NCBI GenBank assembly: GCA_014529385.2
Contig: CM043944.1
Coordinates: 85,401,884 to 85,465,883 of the forward strand
Direction of reading: 5' to 3'
DNA: 64,000 nucleotides
Source of the DNA: Adiantum capillus-veneris
Taxonomy: Eukaryota > Streptophyta > Polypodiopsida > Polypodiales > Pteridaceae
Below, piece by piece: positions 1-9,812 of this stretch. Made by a program: the position numbers and the translations under genes. How positions within the stretch are numbered: position 1 is the first letter of the stretch; every line of letters starts with the position of its first letter. The notes beneath the pieces are model-generated. The model worked only from the letters and a program-made list of their open reading frames with translations, made no database searches and was not told the DNA's origin.

Positions 1-993
1 TTAAGTTGTTTAATCGCGAGAGCCAAGTATTCATGTTCGAGGGCTGACTAGAGGCTATATCTAGAAGACCTTGTAGTTAAGCTACCATAAAACGAATTTC
101 TCATGAAATCATCGCCTGACTGATTACTTTTTCTTTGACCCCCCAAAGTCTTTTCACATTGATTCAATTTGATGTGTGTGCTTATTTTGTATGCCTTGGG
201 TTTTTTGCTTTTCAAGGAAAAGCGCCCATACTGGAAACCTCTAGGGCTCTAGTACCATAGGCAATACATGTGAGTGAAGTACCAAATCAAGCTGAGATTT
301 CTCTTCCAGCTTAAGATTTTACAGTGTGGCACTTTGATTTTTTGTTTGTTCATTTTCAACATTTTAATTTTGTAACTTTGGGGGGTCATATAACATTGGT
401 ACACCTCCCCAGGCTCATCACACTAGTAAACTCCCTTTATAATACTTAAGCTAAAGGTCAATAGGGTCAAGCCCACTAGAAAGCCCTAGTACATTTCACA
501 CAATGCTGCCTAAATCGGATTAAGAACCTAAGTAACCATTGATTATTAGGAAGGCATTCCCCATGGTATTAAGAGAAGATCTCTAACACCTAACTTGGTC
601 AATTTAGCTTCGACGGACTGCTTGAGTTTTAAACCTAGACAACTAATTATGACAAAAGATTACATTGAATTAAATGTTTGATACTAAGCAAATGCATTGA
701 ATATTAGGCTACCAATCACAATTAAAGCAGACAATCATAGATGCAAAAAAGATAAAGGGCCATGCTAATGGACAAGAAACACCTGTTTGTGTCGATGGTC
801 GTGCTTGATTTGAAGAGTGAGTCGAGATAAAGATTCCATGAAGGTCCAAATCCTATCAATAGCAACACGCTCCTGCACACACTAGGAAACAAAAGGAATA
901 CCTCCAGGAGGCACATTAGTGGGAAAAGGTACCAACACTTATTGAACAAACATAAGGAACCCTAACCTAATTATTTGCACTCCCCCTAGAGAG
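1..993. other. No recognised gene; edge of a degraded retroelement
   Basis: I see no coding region, RNA gene or clear repeat boundary here. The stretch lies downstream (in minus-strand sense) of the integrase/protease frame at 1663-4127, so it may hold the end of that element or its 3' LTR cut by the window edge. No copy of the LTR sequence starting at 4149 was found in it. Confidence 0.4.
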
Positions 994-1452
994 TCAAGGG
1001 AATAGGATATTGTAGAGGTTGGGGGGAAACCCTAAGGCTAAACCCCTATCCTCGTCGTCGAGATAAATAAAGTCATCATCCATGAGACCATATGTGCCAT
1101 CCGTGTAGTCGTGTAAATTTTCTTCTTCATCATAGGTGCCCATGTTTACTAAGAAGGTCACTAGACGCCTATAGTCATCTTGGTCAAAAGGGTAGGCTTG
1201 TGCAATGGGAGAAATGCTCTCTTCTAAGTATGGATCAGACGTGGTCAAGAGACGTATCAGCCATTCTAACTCCTCAAAATTCCTCTCACATGCTAGCGTA
1301 CCTATCAAATCCCATTCACATGCAAGCACTGGAAAGACCATGTGAAATATTTGTGAAAAGTAACGAGGGTACCTCTCACCCAAGGCAGGAGTGGATGACT
1401 CTAGCGTACTAACCATATTTGTACACGCAAATAGATGATGGTTAGAGTGCAA
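994..1452 (-). CDS. Hypothetical 152-codon acidic ORF in the 3' part of the gypsy element
   Basis: An open frame of 152 codons on the same strand as, and downstream of, the integrase/protease frame. The protein is acidic towards its C-terminus (DEEENLHDYTDG, then DDDFIYLDDEDRG) and has no signal peptide, membrane segment or motif I recognise. Its position between pol and the expected 3' LTR is where some plant gypsy elements carry an extra ORF, but nothing in the sequence shows homology to one. It could equally be a chance frame in decayed element DNA. Confidence 0.3.
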   Translation of the reverse strand: MHSNHHLFACTNMVSTLESSTPALGERYPRYFSQIFHMVFPVLACEWDLIGTLACERNFEELEWLIRLLTTSDPYLEESISPIAQAYPFDQDDYRRLVTFLVNMGTYDEEENLHDYTDGTYGLMDDDFIYLDDEDRGLALGFPPNLYNILFP

Positions 1453-1662
1453 ATATTACAAGGGTCGTGTTCTTGTGCATAATTTGTTTTTATGATTTGT
1501 GTTATGGCTCTTGCTATTTTACTTTTTTATCTTGTTTTTGTGAGTATAAGGCTTTATATATACATTCCCTAAGATTGGAGATTAAGAGGTCAGGGAGAAA
1601 GGTTGAGAGGGAAGCAAGTGAATGATGGATGTCCACAAACACTCCCCCCTTCCTTGGGTAGA

Positions 1663-4127
1663 TCATATCGTTTGAAATGATGTCGTCACCCTTTGAAACC
1701 AATTGTTCCAGTTGGTAATAGGGGAGGATTTTTGCCAGTAGTTTTCTATTACCCTAGGTGCCTCGTCAAGTTGCAAGGGTGGTAAGGTACTCTCCCAAGA
1801 TCGAACTTGAAGTGGTTCATCAGGTGATTCTTGAACACTGGGAGGTGTGGATTCTTTTGTAGCTTCATGGAGGTCCACTACTATAGATGGAGGCTGTGTA
1901 GAAGCTTTTACCTCTATGGATGTATTACATGAGGAGCTAGAAGCTTCATGGAACTCCCCCCTTCCTGAGCTAGGTGGAATAAATTGGTTTTGCCTTGGAG
2001 CCCAAACTAGCTCTGGACTAGGTGTGTAGCATTCTGTGATCTTTCCCTTCCCACGGTCTGCCATTGGCTTTAGCATTACACTGTTTGACTCATATGGGTT
2101 TGTTGTCAATAGGGAAGGACACATTTTACGTTTAGGTACCCAAATTTGCTCATTTCCATCATAGTAGCCTTGGGCTTCTAATAGTTTTTTTGGAATCCAT
2201 CGTGATTTGGTCTTGACTCTCCTAGGGCGTGCTCTTGGTTTTCCGGGGAAATTTTTTCTTTGAATGGATAGGAGGGTTGAGGTAGTTGGAAGTAAGGCCT
2301 TGGGGACCCATTGATATGTACTCTTAGGTCGTGCAGGTTGAGTACTTGCAATATTACTACTTGCTGCAACTACAAGTGTTGAAGTGCTAGGTTCATGGGT
2401 AGCCGGCAAAGACGAGTTAACCACCTTGGCTTGTGAATGTTGGCTATCCTTCAACTTTGCTAGAGTTTGCAACGTATGTGACTTTGCTTGAATGATAGGG
2501 GTAAGAGTCGGTGGTCGCGTCGTGACACTACCAGTATCCCAATCAATAGTGCATTTGGTTGCCAACATCCACGTGCGTCCCAGGTTTACGTCGCCTTCCA
2601 TAGCTCCTGCGGGCATGACTAGAAACCTCTGCACTATGCTTCCATTGTCATAGACAACAGGGGTCTGAAGGACTCCAAGAATAGAAGTTTTCTTTTTATT
2701 AATGCCCTTGACTTGCATCGTACTCGGGGATAGGGTCGGTTTCCCTAATTGACACCAAACTCCATAGGATAACAAATTGTGTTTAGCTCCCGTATCTAAT
2801 AAGGCATTGTATAGTACTTTCCCGTAGGGGCTATTTAGCTCAATTGGGTATCGTAGGGGTGGCTGAGATTCTAATGAGTCGTTATCTGTGTCCTCGAAAA
2901 ATGCTTGCGTGATTCCCAGATTAGCCTCTTGTTGGCGTCTAAGACGTTGTTGTCGTTCTCGAGCCTCAACTCTTGCTTGGATTTTTTAAAGCTCTGCTTG
3001 TTCCTTGGCAGCCTTCTTTTGATGGATGGCTTGCAACTCTTCCTGGCTTAGAGGATCATAATATCTTTTGAATTTACTCCCATTAAGGAATCCAATGGTT
3101 TCAACTCCATCTAGAGTCTCCACACGAATGGTACCTTGCGGAGTAATTTCACACACTCGATATGGTCCCTTACCAGCATATTTCAATTTCTTTTCATCAT
3201 GTACCCCGTACATAAGAACTTTATCACCAACCTTGATGTCTTTATCCTTTAAATGGCTATCAAACCACTTCTTTCTCCTATCCTTCTCCACTAGAGCATT
3301 TCGCACAGCTAATTGCCTTTCTTCATCTAGCCTTTCCAGGATATATAATCGCTCCACTAAGGGGTTACCATCCCAACCTTCTTGAGAAGCTACTCGAAGA
3401 CTAGGAATGACAAACTCCCATGGCATAACTGCTTCTTGGCCATACACCATCTTAAACGGTGTGCAATTAATAGCAACTTTATACGCAGTACGATAAGCCC
3501 ATAAAGCTGATGTAAGCTTTAGGTCCCAATCAGTGCGATGAGCCTTGACTGTCTTTGTCAAAATGGAGATGAGAGTTTTGTTGGTACTCTCATCTTGGCC
3601 ATTTGCTTGGGGATAATAGGGTGTAGACTTGTGGTGAGATATCATGAAGTTTGATGTGAGTTCTTTTATTACTTCATTTATAAAATGAGTTCCATTGTCA
3701 CTCACAAGTTCAAAGGGGCATCCAAAACGTGTGATAATGTTCTCAAAGAGGAACTTAGCTGTTGTTTTTGCATCCGCCTTTCATGTTGCTTTTGCTTCAG
3801 CCCATTTGGTTACATAGTCGGTAGAGACAATGATATATCGTGATTGCGTGTTACGTGCAGCCGGACTAATCGGTCCTACAAAGTCTAAGCCCCACTTTTC
3901 AAATGGTTGGGTTACCTTGATGGGATGTAGAGGCATCCTATCCCTTCTTTGTGGCTTGTTGAAGCGTTGGCATTCATCACATCCCTTTGCAAAAAGTGAT
4001 GCATCCTTAAACAGAGTGGGCCACCAATAGCCTGACTGTAAGATCTTTCGGGTAGTCAAGTTTCCTGAAAACTGACCACCCGCTACGCCCATGTGTGCCT
4101 CTTGTAGAATATATAAATACTCATCCT
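1663..4127 (-). pseudogene. Ty3/gypsy integrase followed in frame by a retropepsin-like domain
   Basis: One frame runs through this interval, broken only by TGA at 3781-3783 and TAA at 2986-2988. The first part is an integrase: zinc-binding segment (HMGVAGGQFSG, then CDECQRF), core with LDFVGP (first Asp), SDNGTHF (second Asp) and NGQDESTNK (Glu), and a chromodomain-free C-terminus. In the same frame after the second stop comes a retropepsin-like domain with ALLDTGAKHNLLS, ending in an LGRTW motif that matches the usual LGRPW, then a Pro/Ser-rich tail with WVPK and WIPKK motifs. Gag, RT and RNase H are absent: the integrase begins directly after the primer-binding site, so a deletion has removed them. 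In Ty3 elements protease normally precedes RT, so the order integrase then protease is odd. Confidence 0.75.
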
Positions 4128-4144
4128 CCCCGGCAACGGCGCCA
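4128..4144 (-). promoter_or_regulatory. Primer-binding site, tRNA-Asp type
   Basis: On the minus strand the sequence TGGCGCCGTTGCCGGGG is the complement of a plant tRNA-Asp 3' end including CCA. A 4-base spacer (4145-4148) separates it from a TG dinucleotide at 4149, which I take as the LTR edge. Athila/Tat-type plant gypsy elements often use this primer. Confidence 0.8.
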
Positions 4145-4148
4145 AAAA

Positions 4149-4640
4149 TGTGCGCTCCTTGCCGCACTGTCGAAGCAAAGGACTTGCCGATACACCGTGT
4201 GCGAGCCACAAATGGCTCCAAGCACACAACAAGCCTAAACTAGCAAGCTCAAGAGAGCAAAGGGTGTGTCACTCACCGCTCTACGCTCGCCTTCGTGGTG
4301 GATTCCTCATCGCGATGAAGAAGAAGCTGCAGTCGTGCCGCGCTCAACCGCTTCGTCGCCGTCGTGCCTTCGTAATGCTCGATCGCACACACACTCTCCC
4401 TCTCTCTCTCTCTCACACACACATACACACACACACAAGGAGGTGAAGAAGAAGAAGATGGAGATGGAGATGGAGCAAGAGCACTCTTCTATTGCACAAA
4501 TGAGAGAATGAGTGAATTTTAGGTTTAGTTGGCTTTTATATGAGCTCACCCCATTCACACTTGGGCGCCCATGCTTAGCCAACTAATCCCTTGAATGTCC
4601 CAGTTAGAGTGCGCCTCTCATCAGCGATCACTCTTACCCT
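4149..4640 (-). repeat. Inner part of the 5' LTR of the tRNA-Asp-primed gypsy element (outer end not found)
   Basis: The sequence adjoining the primer-binding site should be the LTR. It begins TG on the plus strand (CA end on the minus strand), contains short CT/CA microsatellites (about 4388-4440), and has a TATAAAAG box on the minus strand about 390 bp from the LTR end, a normal distance for an LTR promoter. No second copy is visible in the window, so the outer boundary given is only approximate. Confidence 0.5.
4533..4540 (-). promoter_or_regulatory. TATA box of the LTR promoter
   Basis: TATAAAAG on the minus strand within the putative LTR, oriented towards the integrase frame. Confidence 0.45.
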
Positions 4641-5179
4641 TTTCCTATTGGTCCGACAAGCCCGGTACCTGACTCTACCAAATACATAATACACGTCCGT
4701 CATAGGTGATGGGGTGTCGGTGAGCCGTGAGGGTTAACACCTGCAAATCCTTCTTGTAAAGCTCTATTGGACACAAGGAAATTTTTTTGGTGCCGCAATC
4801 AACATAGTTGCCCATTACAATTGTACTTGTGAAAAGATACATTTGTGGGCTTGGGGCACAAAATAGACTCACATAAAGTTGTAGTAATCTTGTATGCATG
4901 GTTAGAAGCATTGCAAGAAGTAATGTGTAAGTCATGGGTACACATTGAGCATGTGCAATCACTTGCAACTCCATGTAGGCCAAAACACTTCTCTCGCATG
5001 TGATTTATTGCTTCCCTTAAATAGGTCATTTGCACATGCACAATGCAGCAACATGTAATTCTTTCCTTGAGCTTGCACACAAAATATGGCTTCAAATACT
5101 CAAAACATCGTTGTTAAATTTGAACGTCTGGATAAGCATCCTTGAACCTTTCAAATAGCTCCACCTAAAAAATAGCACA
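4641..5179. other. No recognised feature
   Basis: About 540 bp between the putative LTR and the tandem array. No coding, RNA or repeat signal that I can support; it may include the outer part of the LTR. Confidence 0.4.
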
Positions 5180-6821
5180 ATAATTAAATGCCATTGAAGT
5201 GCTACAAATCTGTCAAGGATTACTAAAAAACCCTAACTCAAAGCTAGAAACCAGGTAGTCCAATCACCAAAGCACATCAGTACTACAAACCACCAAAGAA
5301 TTGCTAGAAACCTCCCAAGAACTGCTACAAGAACTGCTAGAACCTCTCAAGCAGTGCTGAAAGAAAAGAATCTACTGCTACAAACCTCCCAAGCACTACT
5401 GATAACCATTTTGTTGCCACCCAAGAACTACTAGAAAGAACCTACTTAGTGCTAGAAACCAAAAACAAGTCAAGAACTGCCAAAAAACACTCGTACAAAC
5501 ACTAACTCAAAGCTAGAAACTAGGTAGTCCAATCACCAAAGCACAGTGGTGCTAGAAACCTCCCAAGAACTGCTAAAAACCATAAACAAGTCAAGAACTA
5601 CCAAAAAACACTCATACAAACCTGTCAAGGATTACTAAGAAACACCTACTCAGTGCTAGAAACCCAATAGTCCAATTGCCAAAGCACAACAATACTACAA
5701 AGCACTAGAGAATTGATAGAAACCTGACAAGAAAACCTAGAAACCTCCCAAGAACAGCTAAGAACCTTCCAAGCAATGCCAAAAAACAAGGTTCTACCAC
5801 TAGAAACCTCCCAAGCACTATTGATAACCATTTAATTGCTACTTGAAACCACCTAGTCAAAGCTAGAAACATATGTCACATTGCTAGAAACCACCTTGCC
5901 ACATAACTACCAATCATCTACTTAGTGCAACAAACCACATAGTCGTAGGTAGAAACATGTCAACAAGTAGGACAAACCTCCTAGTAACTACTAGAAAGCA
6001 CCTACTTAGTGCTAGAAACCAGAAACAAGTCAAGCACTACCAAAAAACACTTGTACAAACCTGTCGAGGATTACTAAGAAACACCTACTCAGTGCTAGAA
6101 ACTCGGTAGGTCAATCACCAAAGCACAATAGTGCTACAAAGCAATAGAGAACTGCTAGAAACCTCTCAAGAATTGCTATTAACCTTCCAAGCAGTGCTAG
6201 AAAACAAGAATCTACCGTTAGAAACCTCCCAAGCACTATTAATAACCATTTAATTGCTACTTGAAACCACCTAGTCAAAGCTAGAAACCATATGTCGCAT
6301 TGCTAGAAACCACCTTGTCATAGAACTACCAACCATCTACTCAGTGCAACAAACCACATAGTCACAACTAGAAACCTATCAACAAGCACTACAAACCTTC
6401 CAATAACTACTAGAAAGCCCCTACTTAGTTCTAGAAACTAGAAATAAGTCAAGCACTACCAAAAAACACTCGTACAAACTTATCAAGGATTACTAAGAAA
6501 CACCTACCCCAGTGCTAGAAACCTGGTATTCCAATCACCAAAGCACAACAATGCTACAAAGCACTAGAGCTCTCTAGATACCTGGCAAGAAAAGCTAGAA
6601 ACCTCCCAAGCTTTGGTGATTGAGATCATTACTAGAAACAATTACTGAAAAACATTACTAAGAAGAAACACCTATTCAGTGCTAGAAACATTACTGAAAC
6701 ACACCTACTTAGTGCTAGAAACCAGATAGTCCAACCATTAAAGAACTCCTAGAAATCTCCCAAGCTTTGGTGATTGGGATCTACTACTAGAAACCCTATA
6801 GTCAACTACAAACCTACCAAT
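5180..6821. repeat. Degenerate tandem array, unit about 420 bp, built from GCTAGAAACC-type subrepeats
   Basis: The landmark TGTCAAGGATTACTAAG recurs in slightly varied form at 5211, 5623, 6062 and 6481, giving periods of 412, 439 and 419 bp. Each unit holds many short subrepeats of the form GCTAGAAACC followed by 10-20 variable bases, plus a TAGTCCAATCACCAAAGCACA block. The array ends at the start of the LTR at 6822, so that insertion may have truncated it. No long open frame runs through it. Confidence 0.75.
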
Positions 6822-8823
6822 TAAAGAGGTACGCACACTACTTGGGGCACCATCTTCTTTTGGGAGTGGAGAAGGAAACCAATCAAAATAACACTTGCAC
6901 TCACCCACTCAAGCAACACACTTTGAAAACCCCCTTACTCTATATACACTTTGGACACTTGAACACCATCAACGATTATGCAACCCAATGCCGTGCATCA
7001 AAATGAAATATGCAATTTGTGGAATAGCATTCACCTTCTCCCCATAAAATACCCATAATACATCCAAACTCTTCCTCTCTCAAGCACTCATCAAAAAATC
7101 ATGCGCACAAGACTTGCCTCTCAAACATACAAGAGAATCACTTACATCAAACTAACACACTTTGCATAGAGAGCTCATCTCCATCTATGCAATGCCGTGA
7201 CACAAATAAAATCACCATGAGAGGTAGCCACATGCATATGTAATGAAGCAAAAGAGAGTTGGAGTGAGAAATTTCTTTAGACCAATTGAATAAGTGTGGA
7301 GAAACAAACCAATGGTCAATTGAGAATAGAACACTTATTTGATTTCTCGCACACCTTTTAAGGGGAGGACAGACGCTGGCTAACCACGAATTGCGACACT
7401 TGAAAGTTTTGAAGATGATTTCATGATCATTAACATAACCATGAGAGAGATCATGATGTATTTACAAGTTATTGAGGTGCTACAAATGATGTATTGGGTT
7501 GATGGAGTAAGAGATTGTAGAATGGAAAGAGTGGAGAATAGAGTTGCACTTCCTCCAAAGAGGAGGGTTAGGAGGGAGGATGTGAAAGAGGGAGAGTTGG
7601 GGTTTTCTCTACTATTGATCAAGAAACAACATGAAGTTGAAAATATATATGTGTGTCCTTGAGTCTCTCCAAGGGGGGCTATTTATAGTTGTGTAGGAGT
7701 GGGATTATGCTACACTTAATTAGAGTAAGTGATTAGACCTAATTAAGTGTCCTTTGACCACTCATTGAATATTGGACATAAAAGGGACTATTTATTCACC
7801 AAATATATCATTTTAGACCGTGAAGTCTCCATAGGGGTGCATAATGTAGGTGGGCCCCACCATGAGGCCCTACGGGTGGCTCCTGCGGGGTATCTCAACT
7901 TGTCTGTCTTGGCATTTAGAAAGCATCTTTAGGTTGGTCCCATCACATGCAAGTGACCTTGAACACTCATTGCTCTTCTAGAAGATGAGTAGGGGAAAAA
8001 TAAGATCTCACCCTCTTGATTTACTTGATTTACAGTTCCCTTTTGCTGCGAATCTGACAGATTTACACTATTTTGACCATAACTTTTTATCTGTAGCTCG
8101 GAATGACATGCTTCAAAAGGCAAAATTGACCTTCTCAACATGTTTGATATGAATTTGGACTATTCTTCACGCCCATGCACCAAGGAATTCGGTTTGGAAG
8201 GTCCACACTAGGCTAGGGAACCTTTTGCTTCCAAGTCTTCTTGTATGGGCCCTTTGCTTGTATGCATCCAAGGGGAATCATGCTTTTTCAAAAGGCTATG
8301 ATGCTTAAACAAATAGAGGAGGGCCCAATATTATTTGCTTGTGAAAAGAATATACAATTGGAGTCTTTTTGAAAGGAGAGAAACTATATGTATATTCTTA
8401 AGAGATATTGGGCCACCTATGTAGGGGGCATAGAAGACTTGTAGAGAGGGACCATAATCTTTGGTAAAGACAAGTGGAGAGTTGATTTCCATGGGAATTT
8501 ATCTATATGGGGTGGAAGATGGATATATTATTTTTCTACTACTAATTCACAAGAGGTAATAAAGTTTGGGGGTATATAGTTGGTTATTGTATGCTTATTC
8601 TATTTACAAAGCAAAAAAGAAAAGGGTGGTAATATAAATATATGACTAAGGTGACATTTTTGGGAAGAGTATAATGTATGTGTCGCCACAAAGGTTAAAC
8701 GAAGAGGGGGAATTTACTCTAGATAACTTAATAGCGTAGAAAAATATATACACATATGAGGAAGAGGACGTTGAGTAGGCTGACAAATGTTGCAAAAAGA
8801 TGGTTACCATTTTATGCCACTCA
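6822..8823 (-). repeat. 3' LTR of element 1
   Basis: A 2002-bp copy of the sequence at 18721-20723. It starts TGAGTGGCATAAAATGG on the minus strand at 8823, beside the polypurine tract. It carries a TATA box at 7679-7687. Short frames inside it (for example 7423-7662, 7929-8141) recur in the other LTR because the DNA does, not because they show coding conservation. Confidence 0.92.
7679..7687 (-). promoter_or_regulatory. TATA box in 3' LTR of element 1
   Basis: TATAAATAG on the minus strand; the same box is at 19579-19587 in the 5' LTR. Confidence 0.6.
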
Positions 8824-8843
8824 TATTAGCCCTCCCCCAAGCC
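8824..8843 (-). promoter_or_regulatory. Polypurine tract of element 1
   Basis: The minus strand reads CTTGGGGGAGGGCTAATA directly before the LTR start TGAGTGG. The same GGGGGAGGGCTAA block precedes the 3' LTR of the mother element at 24859, which supports its role as plus-strand primer. Confidence 0.8.
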
Positions 8844-8997
8844 TAGAGATATTCATATCTTTAGGAGGATGGTGTTGCTTCTTTTTCTTCTTTTTTTTTT
8901 GGTTATTTTTTCTTTTCTACTTTTTTTTTTTCAATAGGAGGAGTGTCATGCACTCTTTTACTCCATTAGACCTGCTTTTCATTACCTCAATCCCATA

Positions 8998-9109
8998 AAT
9001 CGGAGATGGGAGGGTTGCCTTGGGTATGTTCAGATTCCAAGGCTGGTTCTTCTTTGCACATCAAAGCTTTAAAAATAGGTGGAGCATTTGCCAAGCCGAA
9101 GGGAGCCAT
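8998..9109 (-). pseudogene. Stray reverse-transcriptase motif fragment between integrase stop and polypurine tract
   Basis: The minus strand encodes MAPFGLANAPPIFKALM, the 'PFGL(T/A)NAP' block of a Ty3-type RT, then about 20 further codons with no RT match. It lies downstream of the integrase stop of element 1, where no RT belongs, and differs from that element's own MPFGLTNAPSTF block (about 15470-15510). It looks like a piece of another retroelement picked up by template switching or rearrangement. Confidence 0.5.
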
Positions 9110-9122
9110 GTCAATTTGGAGC

Positions 9123-9536
9123 TTAGACAATGTAGACAGATGATTGCCTATCAACGGATTGATACGTTGAAAGTAGGGCTTTAATCTCCATCCATTGAGT
9201 CTTGTGGAGTTTTTCTGATAAATCTGCTAATCTGTAACTACCATTTTCAAACTTTCTTTTTATCATGAAAGGTCCCTCCCATCTTTGCAAAAACGTTTTG
9301 TCAAGTCGAGTATCAAGTCGGTTATCATAGCGAAGAACCAACATACCTTCCTTCATTCCTTTCCCCTTGAGCTTCTTGTTGATTTTATCCCTTTGGCTTG
9401 TCGCTTTGGTGATGCATTGATCAATGGACTCTTCTCTATCTAGCTCAAGTCGTTGGAGATCTAAGATCCTTTCATGTAGAACCTCTTTTGGTTTTTTTGG
9501 CCACTCTTGCAAGAACGCGCAAGCTTGAGAGCTCTA
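9123..9536 (-). pseudogene. Integrase C-terminus of element 1 (part beyond the copia insertion)
   Basis: This is the 3' end of the gag-pol of element 1, separated from the rest by the copia insertion. The junction continues the frame from LLPIEV into EVELSSL, then a 1-base shift near 9515 leads into LQEWPKKPKEVLHERILDL, which matches the DHILDLERLQLDREEA region of the mother element. Later blocks (GMLVLRYDNRLDTR, RWEGPFMIKRKFENGSYRLADL, LHKT) are the usual integrase C-terminal domain of this family. The frame ends in TAG/TAA-type stop at 9123. Confidence 0.8.
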
Positions 9537-9541
9537 CCTCA
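9537..9541. repeat. Target-site duplication, left (CCTCA)
   Basis: CCTCA precedes the copia LTR edge TGAAGGGG; the same five bases follow the other LTR at 13237-13241. Confidence 0.92.
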
Positions 9542-9733
9542 TGAAGGGGATCGGGGAGCACCACAGACAGAGAGTGAGAGAGAGAGAGAGAGAAGGAGAC
9601 ACACAAGATGTGGGTGGGGAGACTCCTGGAGTGAGCAGCCCCCTATACACTTATGCTATGTATAAGGTATACAAGTCAGTGGGCGCCCAAACTCTGGGCG
9701 GCCGGGCAAGGCACAGACGTCTATACCCCAACA
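9542..9733 (-). repeat. 3' LTR of the copia element
   Basis: A 192-bp copy starting TGTTGGGGTATAG on the minus strand and ending CCCCTTCA. It contains a GA microsatellite and matches 13047-13236 almost base for base. Confidence 0.93.
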
Positions 9734-9746
9734 ACCTCCCACTTAA
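9734..9746 (-). promoter_or_regulatory. Polypurine tract of the copia element
   Basis: The minus strand reads TTAAGTGGGAGGT immediately before the LTR start TGTTGGGG. Confidence 0.7.
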
Positions 9747-9812
9747 AGGCGACTGTGCCTTTAAGCAAGAGAACCTAGTCTAAAGACTACAAAAGGCGAG
9801 AGAAAACCGCTC

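Noticed and set aside
4128-4144. tRNA-Asp gene
   Set aside because: Only the 3' 17 bases of the tRNA are present and they adjoin an LTR edge, so it is a primer-binding site.
5180-6821. CRISPR-like array
   Set aside because: The short repeats vary, spacers are not of constant size, and the context is a plant genome; it is a degenerate tandem repeat.
7423-8141. Frames of 61-79 codons repeated at 19323-20041
   Set aside because: They are identical only because the two LTRs are copies; no independent sign of coding.
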